A stretch of 36,696 nt of DNA from Rickettsiales bacterium. Its GTDB lineage: Bacteria > Pseudomonadota > Alphaproteobacteria > Rickettsiales > SXRF01. Both the position numbers and the translations under genes were made by a program. The stretch covers positions 1 to 36,696 of the forward strand of contig JAJTHB010000027.1 in NCBI GenBank assembly GCA_021299465.1, written 5' to 3'. The notes beneath the pieces were generated by a model. The model made no database searches and was not told the origin of the DNA. It was given only the letters and a program-made list of their open reading frames with translations. Below are positions 1 to 7,358 of this stretch, piece after piece. Position 1 is the first letter of the stretch, and each line of letters begins with the position of its first letter.

Positions 1-387
<387 letters not shown>

Positions 388-540
388 TATTTCTTACTGA
401 TGTGCTCGAATCATGAGCGTGCAGCACAAAGCGGCATGCTAAGTAATTCAGCATCGTCTCATCAAAATAAGTCACCCAATATAATACAAGTAAAGATGCC
501 AGAAAAACCTAAACACGATTCTTCAGGAAAAAGCCTGATA

Positions 541-661
541 GGATCTGGTGGTTATAGCCCTGATGGAAACACCCGTTCCCATTCCGAACACGACCGTGAA
601 ACGTCAGGACGCAGATGGTACTATGTCTTAAGATATGGGAGAGTATGTGGCCGCCAGTTCC
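541..661 (+). rRNA. rrf: 5S ribosomal RNA
   Basis: The conserved 5S core is present: CTGGTGGTTATAG near the 5' end, CCCATTCCGAACACG in the middle, GATGGTACTATGTCTTAAGA for loops D/E, and GCCGCCAG near the 3' end. Size is about 120 nt. It follows the 23S gene by about 150 bases in the usual order. The ends are approximate because helix I is extended by an unusually long flanking stem (534-548 with 654-668, 15 positions, one mismatch), which probably acts in processing and termination. Confidence 0.94.
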
Positions 662-680
662 TATCAGGTTTTTTTTATTT
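654..680 (+). terminator. rRNA operon terminator overlapping the 5S processing stem
   Basis: The 3' arm at 654-668 pairs with 534-548 across the whole 5S RNA and is followed at once by a run of eight T at 669-676 and then more T. The extended 5S closing stem therefore seems to serve as an intrinsic terminator. No tRNA follows the 5S gene, unlike many alphaproteobacterial rRNA operons that end in tRNA-fMet. Confidence 0.7.
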
Positions 681-765
681 TCATTATTCTGGCCAACTTG
701 CTTGAAAACTTTGCTCTGCGCTGCGCACGTACTATTCGTACGCTTACGCTGCTCAATCAAATTTT

Positions 766-943
766 TCTTCGCATTTGGCTCAGACTAATGAAAAAATACT
801 CTCCAGATTATTGAAGTTTTTTGTTTCCGCGAATGGCTACTGGCTTTTGCATGAAAGTGGCTCAAGACTGATTCGCGCTGCTGCGGTCATATCACGATTT
901 GATTTTTAGAAATCTCTTCGCATTTGGCTCAGACTAATGAAAA
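766..943. repeat. 29-bp direct repeat pair in the non-coding stretch after the rRNA operon
   Basis: A 29-bp sequence at 766-794 recurs without a mismatch at 915-943; its core is CGCATTTGGCTCAGACTAATG. The copies start 149 bp apart. The 681-1084 stretch otherwise contains no convincing gene; it has a small hairpin CGTAC/GTACG at 728-742. The copies are preceded by loosely similar T-rich sequence, so they may be the ends of two decayed copies of a longer intergenic repeat. No function can be assigned. Confidence 0.7.
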
Positions 944-1084
944 TACGCCTTGTTATTTATTGGCAGAAATTACTCCGCATAAGCGAAAAGCAATGCTGAG
1001 ATCCTATCCATGTTTTCTAGAAAATACATCTTAGCAAACTAATATCTTGATTCATTCCTTCCTGCGCGATAGGGCATAGATCAT

Positions 1085-1409
1085 ATGAGATATGTCTGCG
1101 TTATATTTTTTCTGTCGCTCAGCGCGTGTGATTTTTTTTAAGTCCTCTGCGCCTGCTGCGAGCTATGAGCTTCATTCGCGCGCGGTCAGCGACCACGAAT
1201 ATGAAATTGTGATTGAGGGAAAACGTGATATTCCCATTGAGCAGCTAAAGCATGAATTCAAGGCGCATGGCCAGGCGCTGTGCCATGAGCGCGTTTACCT
1301 GCTGCGTGGCATGCGCGAGGAAATGTTACCAATTGAGCATAAAATCATACTAACCGGATTAGTAGACTGCGTCGGATTAAATTATTTTGACCACGAGCGT
1401 AAAGCCTGA
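1085..1409 (+). CDS. Putative lipoprotein with a frameshift in a poly-T tract
   Basis: Reading from ATG 1085 gives MRYVCVIFFLSLSACDFF and then a stop at 1139-1141. This is a textbook lipoprotein signal with lipobox LSAC, and AGGG at 1071-1074 is a plausible ribosome binding site. The frame one base on (open from 1092 to 1409) continues with KSSAPAASYELHSRA and about 75 more residues. The frames meet in a run of eight T at 1132-1139; seven T would join them into a lipoprotein of about 107 residues. The gene may be a pseudogene, a slippage or phase-variable gene, or carry a sequencing error. Read only from 1092 it would be a 105-residue protein with no signal. The mature part has two Cys and no family I recognise. 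It converges on the next gene, with a 5-base gap. Confidence 0.6.
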
Positions 1410-1414
1410 CGTTC

Positions 1415-1792
1415 CTAACGAGCACAGCGATGAATAATGACGCCTGTTACTGCAGGTAGACCGATGTCAGGAAACAGATCGTATGATAAATCAACTTTAA
1501 TTTTCAGGAATCTGCAAGGGAAGTTAGGCTGAGCGCAAGCGGTTGCTGCAGCCAGCCTGCATCCCTCTATGCCAGGGTGCTCCTCATAGACATCTTCCCA
1601 CGCTAGATTTCCAACATTGGTAAGTTTATTTACTGGGCCGAAATAGTCTACGACTGTGCAGGTCGCAGCGCATCGGTTGTGTATACGGTCATTGGTAGTG
1701 GCATGACTTAATTGGGATTGATTGGCAAACGCAGTGCCAGCACTCAATACAGATAGGGTAGCAACGGCTAGCATCCATGATATCGTTTTCAC
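1415..1792 (-). CDS. Secreted hypothetical protein with six cysteines
   Basis: This 125-residue protein starts with a typical Sec signal peptide: Lys2, a hydrophobic core around residues 6-20, and an AFA-N cleavage site near residue 23. The mature part of about 100 residues has six cysteines (in NRCAATC, EGCR, TACAQ, FPCRF and the C-terminal HRCAR), which would fit three disulfides in the periplasm or outside the cell. I recognise no family. The upstream sequence has AAGGAGA just before the ATG as a good ribosome binding site. It faces the frameshifted lipoprotein gene, and no terminator is visible in the 5-base gap. Confidence 0.7.
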   Translation of the reverse strand: MKTISWMLAVATLSVLSAGTAFANQSQLSHATTNDRIHNRCAATCTVVDYFGPVNKLTNVGNLAWEDVYEEHPGIEGCRLAAATACAQPNFPCRFLKIKVDLSYDLFPDIGLPAVTGVIIHRCAR

Positions 1793-1929
1793 AGCAAATC
1801 TCCTTTTTGGAATGTACTAGAGTCTAGTGTGACTGAGAAAAATGACGTTTATGTTACGCTTGTGTGAATTTTTAATGACATTAACTAATCTTTTTCTCAT
1901 GATTTATCACTTAGCCGTTGAATAACATC

Positions 1930-2346
1930 ATGAAAAAATACTGGTTCCTAAGTATATTCATATTGTCCGTTTTTTGGATCATTTTGGATTCAGCAAACAC
2001 GCATGTGCCACAGAGACACGCGAATCAACGTGAATCTCATTCGTTGCCTTTGCCTCATCATTCTGCAACTAAGCTTATACAAGATATGAGCCTAAGTAGC
2101 GGGGCAATCATACTTACAAACCACGCAAAGAAACGGATGAGAATGCGCAATTTGTCGTTTGCGCATATAGCAAAGGCACTCCGCAGCGGCGAAGTATGGG
2201 ATGAGCCGGGCCTTAGCGACCAAGGCAACTGGCTTTATAAAATGAACTACGAGCCGCCTGACGGCAGTCGCCGCATTGAGGTGGTGGTGGCTATCGAAGC
2301 GGACCGACTAATTGTGATTACTGCTATGCGCCAGGGGGACGATTAA
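1930..2346 (+). CDS. Exported or membrane-anchored DUF4258-type protein
   Basis: The C-terminal part (about residues 60-138) has the DUF4258-like pattern: HAKKRMRMRNLSFAHI, then GEVWDEPG, a strand with WLYKMNYEPPDG, and a final hydrophobic strand ending LIVITAM. DUF4258 proteins are small, RNase-toxin-like folds often found in toxin modules or at the C-termini of polymorphic toxins; a toxic role here is inference. The N-terminus is MKKYWFLSIFILSVFWIILDS, a signal peptide or membrane anchor, followed by a His-rich linker. I chose ATG 1930 because it gives a clean signal; TTG at 1918 in frame would add four residues. No partner antitoxin adjoins. Its stop overlaps the stop of the convergent prepilin-like gene. 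Confidence 0.65.
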   Translation: MKKYWFLSIFILSVFWIILDSANTHVPQRHANQRESHSLPLPHHSATKLIQDMSLSSGAIILTNHAKKRMRMRNLSFAHIAKALRSGEVWDEPGLSDQGNWLYKMNYEPPDGSRRIEVVVAIEADRLIVITAMRQGDD

Positions 2347-3197
2347 TAATCCATCCTGAATTGCAGCAGGCACAGGTTGGGTGTGCTTACCTGCGAGTTA
2401 TAGGCAACTGGCGTTTTGCTGCTATCCAGGCAGTTATTGCTGCCGGCTGCGCCTTGTGATACTGAGCTTCGGAAAAGAATTTGCCCCAGGCTGGTGTAAG
2501 GAAACAGGGCATTTACTTTGCCGATCTGCCCGCCGCCCGAGTAAGGATCTCCAGGTGCTGAAGCAAAAACACCATTGAGTAATGGATCTGGCAGGCCATC
2601 ATCGATTTTTTTATCAATCTGAAATGCCTCGACAGGTGATAAAGAAGGACAAAATGCCTCCTCACAGCGAGATTGTGAGGTGGCTAAATTTCCGCCCCAC
2701 TGCTCAGTGATGTACAGCGCATTTTCTGGCAGCGGGCCCACCCACACACTCCAATGGCCGCGTCCTAGTGAGGAAAGCGGCATGGGATAATAGCTACCGG
2801 TTCCTGGCGGAAACGTGACCATGCCCGCATTCTGAAGATGTGCCCAGAAATTGGCCGCTTCGTGATGTAAATGCGTGTTGCCAGCACCAGCAAGTGCAGT
2901 GGATTGGTTATCTGCAATTAGACCATTGTCATTGCCTACATCGCTGTAGCCAGTTGCGGCACTCAGCCCTTTATTCGCCGCATTCGAGCAATCCCCAGGC
3001 AGGCATTTGTATTTAGCCTTGAAGCTGTGAACAGCGTTTTTATAGCTTTCCAGCTGGCCAAGCGTCGAGCGGATTTCTGCTCCCTTGACCATATCTGTGC
3101 CGACGAAGATACCGCCAACAATCAAGCCAATGATAACAAGCGCAATCGAGAGCTCGATTAAGCTGAAACCTTGTTTTTGATGTTTCACCCTGTCCAT
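2343..3197 (-). CDS. Type IV prepilin-like / pseudopilin protein
   Basis: The N-terminus MDRVKHQKQG-FSLIELSIAL is a short basic leader followed by a prepilin peptidase site (cleavage after Gly10), Glu at position +5 and a hydrophobic helix to about residue 30. The remaining 250 residues form a putative globular domain with Cys pairs (KCLPGDC, RCEEAFC, NNCLD, NLC). At 284 residues it is longer than major pilins, more like a minor pilin or type II secretion pseudopilin. No assembly ATPase, secretin or peptidase gene is in the window, so it must use machinery encoded elsewhere. It lies 8 bases after the CPBP-type gene on the same strand. A second protein of the same kind is at 25342-26331. Confidence 0.8.
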   Translation of the reverse strand: MDRVKHQKQGFSLIELSIALVIIGLIVGGIFVGTDMVKGAEIRSTLGQLESYKNAVHSFKAKYKCLPGDCSNAANKGLSAATGYSDVGNDNGLIADNQSTALAGAGNTHLHHEAANFWAHLQNAGMVTFPPGTGSYYPMPLSSLGRGHWSVWVGPLPENALYITEQWGGNLATSQSRCEEAFCPSLSPVEAFQIDKKIDDGLPDPLLNGVFASAPGDPYSGGGQIGKVNALFPYTSLGQILFRSSVSQGAAGSNNCLDSSKTPVAYNSQVSTPNLCLLQFRMDY

Positions 3198-3205
3198 ACG
3201 TGACC

Positions 3206-3853
3206 CTATCTAAGCGCTACACCATGATAAAAATAATAACCAAGCCCGACACTGAAAATATAGCAACCATAGAGCGAATGTTCAAAACAAACCGCAGCGA
3301 GTGATTTGGTGCGCAGGTAGGTTTGGGTGAAGATGATGCTGCCAATCGCCGAAAACACCACCGCCACCCAGTTATGCAGCACGATATGCAGCCAGCCAAA
3401 CGCAAAGGCGTTGAGCAATAAACGCTGCGCACTGTCTACGGGCCATACGAGGTAGCGTTTAAAGAAGTAGCTGCGGTAGATAATTTCCTGAGGCAGCACA
3501 GAAAGCAGCGGATAAAAAATCAGGATCGCAAACCATAGCTGTATGTTTGTTTGCGGGACAATGAAGAGCTGGTCTGGTTTCATGAACCAGGTGAAGGCGG
3601 TCATGATCGCAGCAAACGGCAGAAAACGCAGCAGGATGCGTGCAATCTCAGCGCGGTTTAAGGCGGCAAGGTTCCACTCATTCCTGAAATTCTGCTGGTA
3701 GTGAATATGCAGCATGCGAATGGCAAGGAACGCAAAAAACCACAGGCACACCAGCAGTAATTTATCCGGCCGATAGATATAAAGCAAAATGGGAACGAGA
3801 ACGAAGATAACCGTGAATTCAGTTTGCGGGCGGCGGAGAAAAGCGGTTATCAT
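3206..3853 (-). CDS. CPBP-family intramembrane protease-like protein
   Basis: This 215-residue, multi-spanning membrane protein carries the CPBP (Abi) motif series in order: QEIIYR in place of the usual EExxxR near residue 122, FGWLH (FxxxH) near 152, and a third His in EHSLYG near 192. CPBP proteins are putative glutamate/metal-type intramembrane proteases related to Rce1. The first Glu of motif 1 is Gln here and the second Glu is kept, so activity is not certain. The gene follows trpD by 52 bases on the same strand. A 6-bp hairpin (3859-3864 with 3875-3880) lies just upstream, without a T-run. The substrate is unknown. Confidence 0.75.
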   Translation of the reverse strand: MITAFLRRPQTEFTVIFVLVPILLYIYRPDKLLLVCLWFFAFLAIRMLHIHYQQNFRNEWNLAALNRAEIARILLRFLPFAAIMTAFTWFMKPDQLFIVPQTNIQLWFAILIFYPLLSVLPQEIIYRSYFFKRYLVWPVDSAQRLLLNAFAFGWLHIVLHNWVAVVFSAIGSIIFTQTYLRTKSLAAVCFEHSLYGCYIFSVGLGYYFYHGVALR

Positions 3854-3905
3854 GGCACAGTCAGCATGGTTTTACTGACTATGCGCCTAAAACGTTACTT
3901 TTTAA

Positions 3906-4922
3906 CTAAGACGGTTCGTGGCTGAGATGAACCAATTTTTGCAGTGTGCTGAAAGCGGCGCCGGAGTCAATGACATCAGCGGCCTTAGCAGCGCCAGCCA
4001 TCAGATCCAGTGCGTTGCCACATATCACAAGTGCTGCCGCTGCATTCAATAGCACGGCGCGGCGGTAAGCCGATTCCATGCCGGAAAGCGCTTTTCTTAG
4101 GGCTTCAGCATTTTCTTCGGCAGTGCCTCCCTTAAGCTCTTCCAGAGCAGCACGTTTTAGACCAGCATCTTCCGGCGTGATCTCGAAGCGGGTGACCTGG
4201 CCGTCTTTAAGCGCGGCCACTTGCGTAACGCCTGTTAAGGTGATTTCATCCAGCCCGTCGCTGCCATGCACCACCCATGCTGCTTTGCAGCCCAGCTCTT
4301 TCAGCGCTTGTGCCATGGGTTCCAGCCAGTCTTCGCTATACACACCAACCAGCTGGTAGTCAGGCGCGGCAGGGTTTGAAAGCGGGCCGATCAAGTTGAA
4401 AATGGTGCGCAGCCCAAGTTCTTGGCGCACCGGCGCAACATGGCGCATGGCGCTGTGAAACTTTGGTGCGTATAAAAAAGCGATGTTGCACTCGCGAAGG
4501 CATCGTTCCAGTGCGGGAATCTCCGCATCGATTTTGATGCCAAGTGCAGCGAGCACATCAGCCGAGCCTGATTTAGAAGAAACGGAGCGGTTCCCATGTT
4601 TAGCGACTGGTACGCCGCACGCTGCCAAAACCAATGCAACCGCAGTTGAGATGTTATAGGTGCCGCGCTGATCGCCGCCAGTGCCGCAGGTGTCGATGCA
4701 GCCGCTGGGCGTTTTGATTTTTGCCGCTTTGGTTCGAAGCACGATGGCACCGGCAGTAAGCTCCTGCGCGGTTTCGCCTTTCATGCGCAGGCCCATGAGG
4801 AATGCCGCCATTTGCGCCGGTGTAGCGCCGCCATTCATGATGATCTGGAATGCACGAGTCGCCTGATCGCGCGTCAGGTTTTTCTTTTGCGCCAGCAGTG
4901 TAAGTGTGTCCTGGAAGGTCAT
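3906..4922 (-). CDS. trpD: Anthranilate phosphoribosyltransferase
   Basis: TrpD joins anthranilate to phosphoribosyl pyrophosphate to give phosphoribosyl-anthranilate, the second step of tryptophan synthesis, in the cytoplasm. The 338 residues are the normal family length. The PRPP/Mg-binding motif CGTGGDQRGTYNIST is near residue 80, and KHGNRSVSSKSGSADVL is near 107. The start ATG overlaps the stop of the upstream GIY-YIG gene as ATGA, so translation is probably coupled. AAGGG from the edge of the repeat lies about ten bases ahead. Order in the operon is ppiD-like, trpE, trpG, GIY-YIG gene, trpD. trpC, which commonly follows in alphaproteobacteria, is not here. Confidence 0.97.
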   Translation of the reverse strand: MTFQDTLTLLAQKKNLTRDQATRAFQIIMNGGATPAQMAAFLMGLRMKGETAQELTAGAIVLRTKAAKIKTPSGCIDTCGTGGDQRGTYNISTAVALVLAACGVPVAKHGNRSVSSKSGSADVLAALGIKIDAEIPALERCLRECNIAFLYAPKFHSAMRHVAPVRQELGLRTIFNLIGPLSNPAAPDYQLVGVYSEDWLEPMAQALKELGCKAAWVVHGSDGLDEITLTGVTQVAALKDGQVTRFEITPEDAGLKRAALEELKGGTAEENAEALRKALSGMESAYRRAVLLNAAAALVICGNALDLMAGAAKAADVIDSGAAFSTLQKLVHLSHEPS

Positions 4923-5251
4923 GCCTTTTTTCCCTTGTCATCCCGAGCGCAAGCGAGGGATCTTTCTTCGTTGGCATCCAGTAAATCGAGCCAGTTAGGA
5001 TTCATAGATTCCACCAGTTTGTTTTTCTTATCTCGGCGCCAGCCTTTGAGCTGTTTTTCACGAGCTATTGCATCCAAAATATTGCTTGTTTCTTCAAGAT
5101 ATACAAGTTTGTTGACATTATACCTTTGTGTAAAGCTTTGATTCTGTTTGTTGTGGTGTTGCCACTGCCTTCGCTCGGGATTGTTTGTAACGCCGATGTA
5201 CATCACTTCGTTATTCCAGTTAGTCAGGATATAAATGAAATAACGCTTCAT
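4919..5251 (-). CDS. GIY-YIG nuclease-domain protein, cargo of a repeat-flanked insertion
   Basis: This 110-residue protein belongs to the small stand-alone GIY-YIG group (YhbQ/UPF0213-like). The catalytic signature appears as FIYILTN and MYIGVTNNPERR, followed by KLVYLEE, the AIAREKQLKGW helix and the usual NPNWLDL end. The remaining residues to the C-terminus, including SLACARDDKGKKA, are encoded by and beyond the palindromic repeat at 4936-4962 and are not part of the family core. The start is preceded by AAGGA, which comes from the other repeat. It sits between trpG and trpD, where no nuclease is expected, and ends in an ATGA overlap with trpD. The substrate is unknown; small GIY-YIG domains can be DNA endonucleases. 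Confidence 0.88.
   Translation of the reverse strand: MKRYFIYILTNWNNEVMYIGVTNNPERRQWQHHNKQNQSFTQRYNVNKLVYLEETSNILDAIAREKQLKGWRRDKKNKLVESMNPNWLDLLDANEERSLACARDDKGKKA
4936..4962. repeat. Palindromic repeat, trpD side of the GIY-YIG insertion
   Basis: The sequence begins TGTCATCC and ends GGGATC around a G+C-rich imperfect palindrome (GAGCGCAAGCGAG). The same family occurs in opposite orientation at 5254-5288. This copy encodes part of the C-terminus of the GIY-YIG protein, and trpD starts 14 bases beyond it. Confidence 0.8.
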
Positions 5252-5253
5252 AA

Positions 5254-5288
5254 GATCCTTCGACTCGCTACGCTCGCTCAGGATGACA
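5254..5288. repeat. Palindromic repeat, trpG side of the GIY-YIG insertion
   Basis: On the plus strand this copy runs from GATCC to GGATGACA around CGCTACGCTCGC. It is the inverse of the copy at 4936-4962. On the minus strand it provides the last two sense codons and the TGA stop (5278-5280) of trpG, and its far end supplies the AAGGA ribosome binding site of the GIY-YIG gene. Confidence 0.8.
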
Positions 5289-5856
5289 ACAGAGAAAGAA
5301 AATTCCGAATCAGCTCATGGCCATATTCAGAGGCGATGGATTCCGGATGGAACTGCACGCCGTGGGTGTTGTGGGTTTTGTGCGCTAGCCCCATAATCAG
5401 GCCGTCATCGGAGGTAACAGCCGTGACCTCAAGGCAATCCGGCAGGCTGGCGCGATCGACGATCAGCGAGTGATAACGCGTGGCGTTAAAGGGAATGGGG
5501 AGGTCTTTAAAGACGCTGGTGCCTTCATGATAAATGGCGCTGACCTTGCCGTGCATTGGCTTTGGCGCGCGGATGACCTTGCCACCAAACGCTTCACCGA
5601 TCGCCTGATGGCCGAGGCACACGCCAAGGATGGGGATTTTGCCTGAAGCCTGTTTGATGAGGTCAAGGCAGATGCCTGATTCCTGCGGATTGCCGGGGCC
5701 GGGGGAAATGACGATGCCATCAGGCTTCATTTTCAAAATATCGACAACGCTTATTTGATCGTTGCGATAGACGGCGACCTCAGCCCCCAGCTCGCCAATG
5801 TAATGCACGAGGTTGTAAGTGAACGAATCGTAGTTATCGAGAAGGAGGATTTTCAT
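5278..5856 (-). CDS. trpG: Anthranilate synthase component II, glutamine amidotransferase
   Basis: TrpG hydrolyses glutamine and passes ammonia to TrpE for anthranilate formation. It is a class I glutamine amidotransferase with Cys80 in GVCLGHQ and the His170/Glu172 pair in HPES; GPGNP is near residue 53. Length 192 is typical. The start overlaps the trpE stop by four bases. The extreme C-terminus and the stop codon are supplied by the palindromic repeat at 5254-5288, so the native end was probably replaced by the insertion. In some bacteria the same subunit also serves as PabA; no pabB is seen here. Confidence 0.97.
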   Translation of the reverse strand: MKILLLDNYDSFTYNLVHYIGELGAEVAVYRNDQISVVDILKMKPDGIVISPGPGNPQESGICLDLIKQASGKIPILGVCLGHQAIGEAFGGKVIRAPKPMHGKVSAIYHEGTSVFKDLPIPFNATRYHSLIVDRASLPDCLEVTAVTSDDGLIMGLAHKTHNTHGVQFHPESIASEYGHELIRNFLSLLSS

Positions 5857-7358
5857 GTGAATTTTATAGCCTCCTCGGCGGCGCGCATCAAGGCGCGGGC
5901 TTTGCTGAGTGATTCCTGATATTCGGCTTCAGTGTCGCTTTCAGCGACAATGCCGCCGCCAGCCTGCAAGTGCAGCTTGCCATCCTTGATGAGGCCGGTG
6001 CGGAGCGTAATGGCGGTATCCATATTGCCGCTGCCAGAGAAATAGCCGATAGCGCCAGCATAAAAGCTGCGTTTTTCGGTTTCCAAATCATCGATGATTT
6101 CCATGGCGCGGATTTTCGGCGCGCCGCTTACTGTGCCCGCTGGGAAACCTGCGATCATTGCTGACAGCGCATCATATTTAGGGTCCAGCTCGCCGACTAC
6201 ATTCGAAACAATATGCATGACATGCGAATAGTTCTCGATGGTCATTTTCTGGGTGGTTTTCACGGTGCCGATTTTTGATACGCGGCCAACATCATTGCGC
6301 CCGAGATCAAGTAGCATGAGATGTTCGGAGACTTCTTTGCCGTCAGCCAGCAGGTCGGCAGCTAAGATGCGGTCTTCATCACGGTCGCGCCCACGCTTCC
6401 TCGTTCCGGCGATTGGGCGAATGGTCACTTCACCATGTTGCAAACGCACCAGAATCTCCGGGCTGGAGCCAACCAGCTGGTAGCTGCCGAAATTGAGGTA
6501 AAACAAGAAAGGTGAGGGGTTGAGCTGGCGCAGCGCGCGATAAAGCGCAAATGGCGGCAATGTATAAGGAGCAGAGAAGCGCTGCGAGAGAACCACCTGA
6601 AAAATATCGCCAGCTTTGATATGTTCTTTGGCTTTATCAATCATCGCGTCATAATGCTCGCGCGGGGTGTTGGACACAAAATCTGAAACTTTGACAGCGC
6701 TTGCTGGTGCAACGGATGGTTGCGATGGCGGGAGCGCTAATCGCTCAAGCGCATACTCAAGGCGTTTTTTCGCCGCCTCATAGGCTGCGGCTGCGTCATC
6801 GCGAGCTGGGTCAGCCCAGATGGTGGTGGCGATGAACATGGTGTCGCTGACATTGTCAAAAATCACCATCAATTTTGGTCGTATAAAGCAACTGTCAGGG
6901 ATGCCGATGGAATCTTTTTTGCTATCGGGTAGCTTTTCCATCAGCCGCACCATGTCGTAGCTCATATAGCCGACCAGGCCAGCGGCCATGGGGGGCAGGC
7001 CCTCGGGAATGTCGATTTTTGATGCTTCAAATAGCTGCCTGAACGCGCTTAGCGTATCGCCTTCGCATGGTTTGAAGCAAGATTCATCGATGACATCGCT
7101 ATGGGCAATTTCTGCTTTTTCTCCGCGCGAGCGAAAGATTAAATCCGGCATCAGGCCGATCACGCTGTAGCGGCCGCGTATCTCACCTTTTTCGACGGAC
7201 TCCAGCAAAAAGCACGGCGCATCATCCTGCATCAGCCGAAGCATCGCCGAGACGGGCGTGTCGAGATCGGCTGGCTTGCTGATCCAAACAATCTGAGAAA
7301 TGCCGCGATTAAATTGCTGGCTGAAATTTTCCTGTGTGGGCTGAATCGCCATCATCAT
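5853..7358 (-). CDS. trpE: Anthranilate synthase component I
   Basis: TrpE converts chorismate and ammonia to anthranilate, the first committed step to tryptophan. The 501 residues cover the N-terminal regulatory part and the chorismate-binding domain with [43 protein letters not shown] and the final [17 protein letters not shown]. Its first ATG overlaps the stop of the ppiD-like gene (AATGATGATG), so the genes are co-transcribed and probably coupled. There are three successive ATG codons at the start; the exact one is uncertain. No leader peptide or attenuator can precede it because of the overlap. Confidence 0.97.
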   Translation of the reverse strand: MMMAIQPTQENFSQQFNRGISQIVWISKPADLDTPVSAMLRLMQDDAPCFLLESVEKGEIRGRYSVIGLMPDLIFRSRGEKAEIAHSDVIDESCFKPCEGDTLSAFRQLFEASKIDIPEGLPPMAAGLVGYMSYDMVRLMEKLPDSKKDSIGIPDSCFIRPKLMVIFDNVSDTMFIATTIWADPARDDAAAAYEAAKKRLEYALERLALPPSQPSVAPASAVKVSDFVSNTPREHYDAMIDKAKEHIKAGDIFQVVLSQRFSAPYTLPPFALYRALRQLNPSPFLFYLNFGSYQLVGSSPEILVRLQHGEVTIRPIAGTRKRGRDRDEDRILAADLLADGKEVSEHLMLLDLGRNDVGRVSKIGTVKTTQKMTIENYSHVMHIVSNVVGELDPKYDALSAMIAGFPAGTVSGAPKIRAMEIIDDLETEKRSFYAGAIGYFSGSGNMDTAITLRTGLIKDGKLHLQAGGGIVAESDTEAEYQESLSKARALMRAAEEAIKFT

